DNA of 32,013 nucleotides, from positions 1 through 32,013 of the IMG/VR virus record IMGVR_UViG_3300027833_000149. The stretch is one strand, 5' to 3'. A program made the position numbers and the translations under genes. The notes beneath the pieces are model-generated. The model was not told the DNA's origin, made no database searches, and worked only from the letters and a program-made list of their open reading frames with translations. Origin of the DNA: a virus. This document shows positions 26,313-32,013 of this stretch, one piece after another. Numbering within the stretch: position 1 is the first letter of the stretch; the number at the start of each line of letters is the position of its first letter.

Positions 26313-27391
26313 AATAGTATCTGATTTTGTTTTAAAAAATTAACTAATTGTTTTTCATTTCTTTTGTGCACTAAATCTGAAGGGTCACTAATACCATCAT
26401 CCAATAACTCTACTGGTAAGTTTAATGGACTAGCTTTTGTACCCTCAGGATAATTTATTAAGTCAACTAAATCTTTAGCTGCTTTAATACCTGCTGAATC
26501 ATTATCGAAGAAAACTACTACCTTTGTAAAGGCATTAATCAACTCCCAAAACTCTTCTCCTTTAGGAAACATACCTTCATTCTGTAACCATCTCACATTA
26601 AGGCCTAAATTCTTAAGCACCCTATAGTCTTTATAAGACTTTGAGATAATCAATAATCTACCTGATTTTATTGGTGAATCCATTCCACCAACATCTTCAG
26701 CTGTACAATTTGTAATAAACTTCTTATTGCCTTTCTTACCTGGCCTGTAAATCTTTTTATTACCACTTGTAAAATGTGTATAAGCATAAGCTATATCAGG
26801 AGTCTGAAATAAATGATCACCTGTTCTAGTCCCCGTAAGTTTAAACTTCTTAATAGGGAAAACTTTATCATTTATAAGGTCATTTTTTGATATATTATAT
26901 CTTGATTGCCAAAAGTTTCTGTCTTTTATAAGGAAATCTCGTGTATTAAGTAAGATATTTACATTACTTTTCTTCTTACTTACACGTCCTGCCTCTCTAC
27001 TTGACTTTCTTAATACAACCTTGATGTCATGCTTAACATCTTTACCATCTATTAACTTACTCTTAATAAAAGACAATGTCTTATAAAAGTTAGGTAATCC
27101 ATAGTAAATCATAACAGAATCAAAACAGTCTATATTAGACATCTTAACTCCTTTGATAACTCTAGTATCTGCAAAATCTGTAAATCTTAGCTTATTAGTA
27201 TTGAGGTCTGTCTCAAACCAACAACCAGGATTTGTATCATCTCTAAACGGTGATGTTACATATTCTAATTCTACAGGTACATAGTCAAAGACTAACTGAA
27301 ATATGTCACTTTGCGTAACATATTCCAGTATCTTGTCTTTGCTAATAAAACCACTTTCTACAATGTCATCTGTGATTCTAAATCCTGACAT
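26309..27391 (-). CDS. DnaG-like primase with Toprim domain
   Basis: 360 residues. Seen: SPFRDDTNPGCWFE (47-60) sits where the CHC2 zinc domain has CPFHxDxxPS, but only one Cys remains, so zinc binding is probably lost. A Toprim domain follows with LLIISKSYKDYRVLKNLG (246-263) and VVFFDNDSAG (292-301). The DxD pair (D296, D298) is present; the usual Glu of the first Toprim motif is Ser/Lys. Function by family: RNA primer synthesis with the DnaB-like helicase encoded upstream. No helicase domain is fused, unlike T7 gp4. The start lies 4 bases after the SSB-like stop, and the end overlaps the UDG-like start. Confidence 0.8.
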   Translation of the reverse strand: MSGFRITDDIVESGFISKDKILEYVTQSDIFQLVFDYVPVELEYVTSPFRDDTNPGCWFETDLNTNKLRFTDFADTRVIKGVKMSNIDCFDSVMIYYGLPNFYKTLSFIKSKLIDGKDVKHDIKVVLRKSSREAGRVSKKKSNVNILLNTRDFLIKDRNFWQSRYNISKNDLINDKVFPIKKFKLTGTRTGDHLFQTPDIAYAYTHFTSGNKKIYRPGKKGNKKFITNCTAEDVGGMDSPIKSGRLLIISKSYKDYRVLKNLGLNVRWLQNEGMFPKGEEFWELINAFTKVVVFFDNDSAGIKAAKDLVDLINYPEGTKASPLNLPVELLDDGISDPSDLVHKRNEKQLVNFLKQNQILL

Positions 27392-27395
27392 TTAC

Positions 27396-28151
27396 CTACC
27401 ATTTAGATTTAGCAGGTCCTGCAGCAGCAGCTCCAGCCATTGCTGGCATCACTTCTTCTTCTTCTCCTTCAATTTGCTGCTTAGCCTTGTTACTTTGCAT
27501 GTAGTTTTCACTACGTGTAAATGGGTGCTCATTATTAGCATCATCTACATAACGAAGACCATTTGAATCAACAGTTTCATTCCACTTACCTACTGGAGGC
27601 ACTCCTGGATTTAGGAATCTACCACCTTTCATATTCTTAGGTAACTGTAAGAATGTACGATCATTATCTGACCCTATATTCCACTGCCACTCTACAAATA
27701 CATCAACAGGTAAAGTTGCAAAGTTTGCTGGCTTGATACCACACATTGCTGTAGCCCATGTTGCAAAGTTAGAAACATTACCTGCAACTAAAGCTGCTTG
27801 TATTTGTTGTTCTGTTGCACCTAAAGCTTTTACTGCATGCACAATAACTGCTTCACGTTGAGCTTTTTCTGCATTATAGACAGCATTATAACCTGGGTCA
27901 TCTGGAGATATCATAGTGTCTCCTTTATATAGGTCACCTGTAATATCATAGATACGACTACGGAATTCTTTGTCCCCAATAGATACAGTGATATCTACTG
28001 CTTCAGCTGCACTACCATCTTTACCTGCATTAGGGTTAAACTGTAATACAGTTATGTTGGCATTGTTTAATCCAAACTTACCACCTTGTTTACTTTTTAG
28101 GCTTTCATCATTATCTGATTGAAATCCCCATGCACTTTTTACTTCACTCAT
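27396..28151 (-). CDS. Putative single-stranded DNA-binding protein
   Basis: 251 residues. Seen: an N-terminal region with alternating strands (NNANITVLQFNPN, AVDITVSIGDKEFRSRIYDI), a long helical insert (about 90-130), then an aromatic strand VDVFVEWQWNIG. The tail is low in complexity: EGEEEEVMPAMAGAAAAG ending AKSKW. The composition and the acidic linker near the C terminus fit a phage SSB with a protein-interaction tail, and SSBs of this kind sit between primase and helicase genes in crAss-like genomes. No OB-fold signature is strong enough to prove it. A 20-bp palindrome lies just upstream (28170-28189). The primase follows after 4 bases. Confidence 0.55.
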   Translation of the reverse strand: MSEVKSAWGFQSDNDESLKSKQGGKFGLNNANITVLQFNPNAGKDGSAAEAVDITVSIGDKEFRSRIYDITGDLYKGDTMISPDDPGYNAVYNAEKAQREAVIVHAVKALGATEQQIQAALVAGNVSNFATWATAMCGIKPANFATLPVDVFVEWQWNIGSDNDRTFLQLPKNMKGGRFLNPGVPPVGKWNETVDSNGLRYVDDANNEHPFTRSENYMQSNKAKQQIEGEEEEVMPAMAGAAAAGPAKSKW

Positions 28152-28169
28152 AATTTAACTTTTTATAAA

Positions 28170-28189
28170 TTTATTTAATATTAAATAAA
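28170..28189. promoter_or_regulatory. Perfect 20-bp palindrome upstream of the SSB-like gene
   Basis: TTTATTTAATATTAAATAAA reads identically on both strands and lies 18 bases before the SSB-like ATG, inside a 41-base gap that is one of the longer gaps in this packed operon. It could be an operator, an RNA hairpin or a weak terminator. The all-AT sequence in AT-rich DNA raises the chance of coincidence, but perfect symmetry over 20 bp is still unlikely. Confidence 0.4.
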
Positions 28190-28192
28190 ACT

Positions 28193-28831
28193 CTACCACT
28201 CTGCCTTAGCTTGTTCTTCGGCAATTGTTGGTATTTCCTTTTCTTCTTCAGGCTCAGCTTCTGCTACAACCTCTTCCACCACTTCCACTGCTTCAGGTAC
28301 AGATTCAGGCTCTTCAGCCTCTTCTTCCTCTTCAGCTTCTATTGGTAACCTGGTTTCACCCCAGTTAGATTGCTCTACTACTACGGGCTCTTCTACCTCT
28401 TCTGCTACAACAGGTACAGAAAGTGTCTCGTCCTTAATGAACTCTTCAACATCTTTCTCTTCCTCTTCAGTTTCTATTGGTAACCTGGTTTCACCCCAGT
28501 TAGATTGCTTTACTACTACGGGCTCTTCTACCTCTTCTGTTACAACAGGTACAGAAAGTGTCTCGTCCTTAATGAACTCTTCAACATCTTTCTCTATCTT
28601 TAAGTTATCTGCTTTCACTAACTCAGGCTGAATTACTTCTATATTTAGAGTAGCATCTTCTACTAATCTAAATGAAGGTTTCTTCTTAGTTTTCTTACCC
28701 AATAATGCAGGGTTCTTAAACATAATTTTACATTCAGCTTTTGTGATACCATATATTTCTGCTATCTCATCACGAGTTAATCCATCTTCTAAGTGTTGTA
28801 ACACTTGCTTTATTCCAATAATTTGTTGCAT
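28193..28831 (-). CDS. Acidic HTH protein with tandem 45-residue repeat
   Basis: 212 residues. Seen: residues about 8-40 hold a helix-turn-helix-like segment (GLTRDEIAEIYGITKAECK) followed by a basic patch (GKKTKKK). Residues about 80-169 are two near-identical 45-residue repeats, each containing VEEFIKDETLSVPVV and QSNWGETRLPIE. The C terminus is Glu-rich and ends AKAEW. The repeat DNA is 97.8 % identical (28326-28460 and 28461-28595). A DNA-contacting head on a long acidic tail suggests a regulator or replication adaptor. The C-terminal Trp recalls the AKSKW end of the neighbouring SSB-like protein. The function is not known. Confidence 0.65.
   Translation of the reverse strand: MQQIIGIKQVLQHLEDGLTRDEIAEIYGITKAECKIMFKNPALLGKKTKKKPSFRLVEDATLNIEVIQPELVKADNLKIEKDVEEFIKDETLSVPVVTEEVEEPVVVKQSNWGETRLPIETEEEEKDVEEFIKDETLSVPVVAEEVEEPVVVEQSNWGETRLPIEAEEEEEAEEPESVPEAVEVVEEVVAEAEPEEEKEIPTIAEEQAKAEW
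28323..28595. repeat. Tandem direct repeat, 2 x 135 bp, in frame
   Basis: Two adjacent 135-bp copies start at 28326 and 28461; the match extends 3 bases further left. Only three substitutions were counted between the copies (at agCttct/agTttct, tgctCtac/tgctTtac and tctgCtac/tctgTtac). The length is 45 codons, so the frame is kept. The near identity indicates recent duplication or ongoing homogenisation. Confidence 0.95.
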
Positions 28832-28834
28832 CTT

Positions 28835-29500
28835 CTAATAATTTTTAAGTTTCTCTATAACTACATTGTAGTCATTTTCTATTTTACCTTCAAATAATCC
28901 CATAGGACTTCTGGCAGTATTGTATCCATTGTTCTGTGTCTCCAAGATGTAATTTAAATCATCACCATCTTTCTCAACATTAGCATAGAATACAGTTTCT
29001 AATTTACCCTCTATCTGCATTTTATTTGCAAGATTACCAAGAGTCTTTAGTCTTACACGAGTCTCAACACCTTCCTTGTAAGTCTCTGTGTGACCTGTGA
29101 GGATAGCATAACGATCTTCTTCAAACATTCCTCTTTCAAGGCCTGCTTTAATGTGATCAATGATTTCTTTGTAAGATGTAGGTACAATGTGATAAGGCTC
29201 TTTTGGATTTATTTTCTTACCATATTCAGCTCTACCACCTTGCCATACAGGATTTTTATTATCTGCATTATACCATATATTAGATTGTGGAGGTAAATGT
29301 CGCATACCTGTAGACTTGCCAACTCCTGGTGGGCCTACAATTAAACATATCTCGAAACCTAAATTCTGTAAATCGATAATGAACCTGTAGATATCCTGTG
29401 AATAATCTTTCCACTTGTCATGGCCAGGTTTCTTTTTGTCTAACATAAACTGATTCTCTTGAATCTGTGTTAGAGTGTCAATACAAACTGTACTAATCAT
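28835..29500 (-). CDS. Sak4-like AAA/RecA-type ATPase
   Basis: 221 residues. Seen: Walker A GPPGVGKST (56-64) and, ahead of it at the very N terminus, a Walker-B-like strand STVCIDTLTQIQ with D8. In ordinary Sak4 and RecA-type folds the Walker B strand comes after Walker A, so the order looks circularly permuted. Later blocks, NIWYNADNKNPVWQGG and YAILTGHTETYK, match the sensor region of this family. Known: Sak4 ATPases are single-strand annealing or recombination mediators working with SSB, and phage genomes place them beside SSB and exonucleases as here. It starts 8 bases after the DnaB-like stop. Confidence 0.75.
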   Translation of the reverse strand: MISTVCIDTLTQIQENQFMLDKKKPGHDKWKDYSQDIYRFIIDLQNLGFEICLIVGPPGVGKSTGMRHLPPQSNIWYNADNKNPVWQGGRAEYGKKINPKEPYHIVPTSYKEIIDHIKAGLERGMFEEDRYAILTGHTETYKEGVETRVRLKTLGNLANKMQIEGKLETVFYANVEKDGDDLNYILETQNNGYNTARSPMGLFEGKIENDYNVVIEKLKNY

Positions 29501-29508
29501 ACTTCTTT

Positions 29509-30630
29509 TTATTTATTAATTAATTCAAAATTCTTGTAGCCACCAAACATGTTGGTTCTAAAGTGCTGTGGAAATTCACAGTGTCTGCTCTCTACCAGGT
29601 GAATGGTTCTTAGATTTGGAAATATAGGATTATCTCTACTGTCTCTAATCACAGTACCAAAGTGCTTCTTTAAGTTGTATCTTTGATCATTGGGATTAAA
29701 TATAGTGAATACATAATCTGCATCCTCTGCTAAGTTACCAGTATCCTTGATATCATCACTCCCTGGGAATAACATATCACCGAATTCTTTCATTCTTCCT
29801 GTCTCTGTAAGACTACGATTTAAGTGAATAATATGAACAAATGTAAAGTTACACCAGTTCCTTAATTCTACACTGTACTCGATATACTTGTCTACAGTCT
29901 GTTTCATCTGCCATCCTCTTTCAGGCAGTAGCTTTCTAAGGTGATCTGTTACAATAATAGTTTGCCTGTCTGGCTTGTGACTATTGTAACCTAAAATCCT
30001 AGTTGACTTACCATACTTTTGAGTAATAAATTTACCTGATTTCTCAGCGTGCCTCTTCAAGTACTTGTAATGGCCTGTTGGATTATCCTTTTCTTCTATG
30101 AAGGTAATGTAACCTTTTGTCATTTGTACACCATTAACAGAATATTCTCCAAACATAGGAATTATTCTCTCAGCGTATACTTTCTGTAACACCTCAAAGA
30201 TTTCAGGCTTAACTGTAATGGTCTCTCCATTGTCATCCTGCATTCTACCACGAAGATAATCAGGGGACAAATCAATTACTGACTGGTCATCCCTGGTTAT
30301 ACCTTCTGGTAATGTTATAGTGGTAATACCGTGATCATGGAACAAGAAGAAAGTAGCAAAATCAAATTCTTTACTTACTCTATCTAGCTCAAATGAAAAA
30401 TATATCCACTCTATATCTAAGTTGTGTTCCTGTGCATAGAGGAAAGGTTGAACAACAAATGCATAATCTACAAATGTTGACTTACCAGCCTTTGGAGCTG
30501 CTGCAACACCGTAAATTCTACCTCTTTGTACACCATTAATTGGCTTAGATACATTTTCTAAACCTGGTCCCATAGGTAGTCCCTTGTTGCCACCCTTCTG
30601 GCCTTTCTTATATTCCTCTATAAAGTTCAT
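29509..30630 (-). CDS. DnaB-like replicative helicase (RecA fold)
   Basis: 373 residues. Seen: Walker A AAAPKAGKSTF (43-53, K50), IEWIYFSFELDR after it (the SxE motif of DnaB-type helicases), Walker B QTIIVTDHLRKLL, then FVHIIHLNRS as sensor strand, DADYVFTIFNP, and a C-terminal HLVESRHCEFPQHFRTNMFG likely to carry the arginine finger. Function: 5'-3' unwinding at the fork, acting with the primase encoded downstream. It lacks a separate N-terminal primase-binding domain of DnaB size. Its ATG overlaps the macro-domain gene stop by one base. Confidence 0.78.
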   Translation of the reverse strand: MNFIEEYKKGQKGGNKGLPMGPGLENVSKPINGVQRGRIYGVAAAPKAGKSTFVDYAFVVQPFLYAQEHNLDIEWIYFSFELDRVSKEFDFATFFLFHDHGITTITLPEGITRDDQSVIDLSPDYLRGRMQDDNGETITVKPEIFEVLQKVYAERIIPMFGEYSVNGVQMTKGYITFIEEKDNPTGHYKYLKRHAEKSGKFITQKYGKSTRILGYNSHKPDRQTIIVTDHLRKLLPERGWQMKQTVDKYIEYSVELRNWCNFTFVHIIHLNRSLTETGRMKEFGDMLFPGSDDIKDTGNLAEDADYVFTIFNPNDQRYNLKKHFGTVIRDSRDNPIFPNLRTIHLVESRHCEFPQHFRTNMFGGYKNFELINK

Positions 30631-31169
30631 TACTTACTTACTCCTTCATTATCGAATTCCACATTCTCTGTTGGCTTTTCATACTCAACAGCGACTACAT
30701 TAAAACTGGCTAATTCTTTCATTATAGCAGGTTTAACTATGTCCCATTGAGACCCACCTATACCACAACCAATCTGTGGTAAGAATACAGTAAACTCTTT
30801 CCTCTTTTCTGGTTCAAATGAACTAGTAAAGGCTCTTAATGAATTGATGAGTGCATACAAATCGAAATTTGGCCCTGGATCAAGTTGTGTATATAAATTT
30901 ACACCTAACTTTACTCCCTTGTCACTTTGGGCTAAGACTACTGCAGCATAAGAACCAAATCTTTGGTTATCATGTCTAGTGTCGTATTGGTCTAAGAAGA
31001 ACAATGGTGCAACTTTGTTGCGTACTTGCAAGGCTATCCCTGCTCCCATTGTTTTTCGGCAATTTGCTCCGTGCATAAAAATAGCATTGCCTGGGCTATC
31101 AAAGAATAATGCTAGCGCATCTCCTTTCTTCTCTACAAAGGTAGTACTTTCTGATGGATTTTCTCCCAT
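30630..31169 (-). CDS. Macro-domain protein, ADP-ribose-1''-phosphatase (Poa1p-like)
   Basis: 179 residues. Seen: KKGDALALFF (14-23), the loop HGANCRKTMGAGIALQ (33-48) and PQIGCGIGGSQWDIV (131-145). These are the two ADP-ribose-binding loops of the macro fold, in the order and spacing of Poa1p and related ADP-ribose-1''-monophosphatases. Known substrates are ADP-ribose derivatives, including the by-product of tRNA splicing or repair. Inferred: reversal of host ADP-ribosylation, a route used against phages, or NAD-metabolite clean-up. The leader carries the palindrome TTGTTAACAA (31183-31192) in a 37-base gap after the ligase stop. Confidence 0.85.
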   Translation of the reverse strand: MGENPSESTTFVEKKGDALALFFDSPGNAIFMHGANCRKTMGAGIALQVRNKVAPLFFLDQYDTRHDNQRFGSYAAVVLAQSDKGVKLGVNLYTQLDPGPNFDLYALINSLRAFTSSFEPEKRKEFTVFLPQIGCGIGGSQWDIVKPAIMKELASFNVVAVEYEKPTENVEFDNEGVSK

Positions 31170-31182
31170 ATTTTTAATTTAT

Positions 31183-31192
31183 TTGTTAACAA
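31183..31192. promoter_or_regulatory. 10-bp palindrome in the ligase-macro gap
   Basis: TTGTTAACAA is a perfect palindrome 13 bases before the macro-domain ATG. The 37-base gap otherwise holds only AT-rich sequence. It may be an operator or part of a promoter, but a 10-bp AT-rich match could arise by chance. Confidence 0.2.
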
Positions 31193-31206
31193 TTATATAA
31201 AAACTT

Positions 31207-32013
31207 TTACTTCTCGTCTCTCCAACAATCAAAGTAAGCATGCCTCGGAAAATCTTTAACTGGGGGCATTCCTGTGTATCTAAAATGCTTCCCAATATAA
31301 TTAGCTTTATTTGCTAGCAGCTCACGTCTTGCATCATGGTCAAATCCATTCAGGCCAACACAAAATGTGCCTTTACCCTCATATTCTACCACAAAACCTT
31401 TGGCCATACCACTTGGTAATCTATCTGCCTTAAGTTTAGATGTAACACTCCTACCTAGCTCATTAATTTTCTTTTCTGCACCTTCTCTGGCCACTGTTGA
31501 TTCTTCTACGTCTATTACTATACCATCAAACTCCTTCTTGTCATCCTTTAGTTTGAGTAGTGTTCCCGTTTTCAAGGTAGTTCTACCATTCTTATATGGA
31601 TGGAATTTATGTGTAAGCACTAGGCCTTCAAAATCTTCAGTTACTGCATTTTCATACTCAGTGTATAGCTCATCAAGTGTATTAACTTCTAGTTGTGGTG
31701 TAAATAATACTGCAGGGTCAGTGTAATCTGCCAACCTACTTTTTATTTCATCCATCCTTTCTTGATAACCTATTAGTTCAGGCATGTCCAGTACTATACC
31801 ATCAAATATCCAAAGCCTTAGCTCATCATGAAATTTAGTCAGAAACTCTATGTCTCTGCCACCATATTTCTCTTGAAATGCCTTAGGCTTTTTTGACTTC
31901 ATATTTGTCAGCTCTTTAATGGATTTAGGGTCTGTTACATCTTCTTTTGCAAAGAACCTAAATATCTCATTAAACTTCATACTGTGTGCATAAAACTCTC
32001 CCTCTACTATTAT
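31207..32013 (-). CDS. ATP-dependent DNA ligase, C-terminal part (5' end beyond the window)
   Basis: 268 residues visible. An ATG at 31980 would give a 257-residue protein, but the frame stays open to the right edge. The extra 11 codons read IIVEGEFYAHS, which with the following MKFNEIFRFF forms ligase motif III (xDGEL/EGE type), so the true start is outside. Also seen: motif IIIa LRLWIFDGIV, motif IV FEGLVLTH and motif V LLKLK, then an OB-like C-terminal region with GFVVEYEGKGTFCVG. Motif I (KxDG with the adenylated Lys) must lie upstream and cannot be checked here. It seals nicks during replication and recombination. Confidence 0.88.
   Translation of the reverse strand: MIVEGEFYAHSMKFNEIFRFFAKEDVTDPKSIKELTNMKSKKPKAFQEKYGGRDIEFLTKFHDELRLWIFDGIVLDMPELIGYQERMDEIKSRLADYTDPAVLFTPQLEVNTLDELYTEYENAVTEDFEGLVLTHKFHPYKNGRTTLKTGTLLKLKDDKKEFDGIVIDVEESTVAREGAEKKINELGRSVTSKLKADRLPSGMAKGFVVEYEGKGTFCVGLNGFDHDARRELLANKANYIGKHFRYTGMPPVKDFPRHAYFDCWRDEK

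Noticed and set aside
31981-32013. A separate short ligase beginning at 31980
   Set aside because: The frame continues upstream with motif III, so the gene is cut by the window edge and is not a short form.
1-32013. CRISPR array, tRNA, integrase, attachment site or insertion sequence
   Set aside because: No spaced repeats, cloverleaf-like intergenic sequence, recombinase or transposase motif was found; gaps between genes are nearly all under 65 bases.

Overview
The window looks like part of a tailed-phage genome of the crAss-like group (Crassvirales type), probably infecting a member of the Bacteroidota. This rests on gene content, not on a database search. The support is a giant polypeptide with an RNA-polymerase-like DFDVD metal loop, a convergent layout of giant late/virion genes against a replication block, the set primase, DnaB-like helicase, Sak4-like ATPase, SSB-like protein, UDG, rIIA/rIIB, PD-(D/E)XK nucleases and ATP ligase, strongly AT-rich DNA, and translation starts preceded by A-rich leaders instead of Shine-Dalgarno sequences. 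No tRNA, rRNA, CRISPR array, insertion sequence or integrase was seen.

Layout. Positions 1-10783 (+ strand) hold two giant genes. The first is a putative virion RNA polymerase with a zincin-like HEVVH motif near its C terminus; its reading frame is open at the left edge. The second is a 1501-residue protein with coiled-coil and hydrophobic segments, probably a packaged or ejected partner. A bidirectional hairpin terminator at 10786-10818 closes this transcript and the opposing one.

Positions 10820-32013 (- strand) form one tightly packed early/replication block, read right to left. It begins with an ATP-dependent DNA ligase (5' end beyond the window), a macro-domain protein, a DnaB-like helicase, a Sak4-like ATPase, an acidic HTH protein with a 135-bp tandem duplication, an SSB-like protein, a Toprim primase and a UDG homologue lacking its catalytic Asp. 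Next come rIIA, rIIB, two PD-(D/E)XK nucleases, a dNMP kinase, a UvrD-like helicase and a radical SAM (spore-photoproduct-lyase-like) protein. Then follow GroES, GroEL and a compact B12-dependent (class II) ribonucleotide reductase. The block ends with a tail of small genes: a degenerate dUTPase-fold protein, a membrane-anchored protein, a ParB/sulfiredoxin-like protein and several unknowns.

How the genes work together. The right half would supply dNTPs (NrdJ, dNMP kinase), open and prime DNA (DnaB-like helicase, primase, SSB), recombine and repair it (Sak4, nucleases, UvrD, ligase, radical SAM), and manage the host (rIIAB, macro domain). The chaperonin pair probably helps fold phage proteins, possibly including the giant virion polypeptides. 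The least ordinary points are the complete GroES-GroEL-NrdJ cassette, the D-to-R change in the UDG active site together with a dUTPase-like protein that has lost its catalytic motifs, the HExxH motif inside the RNA polymerase polypeptide, and the Walker-B-before-Walker-A order in the Sak4-like ATPase.
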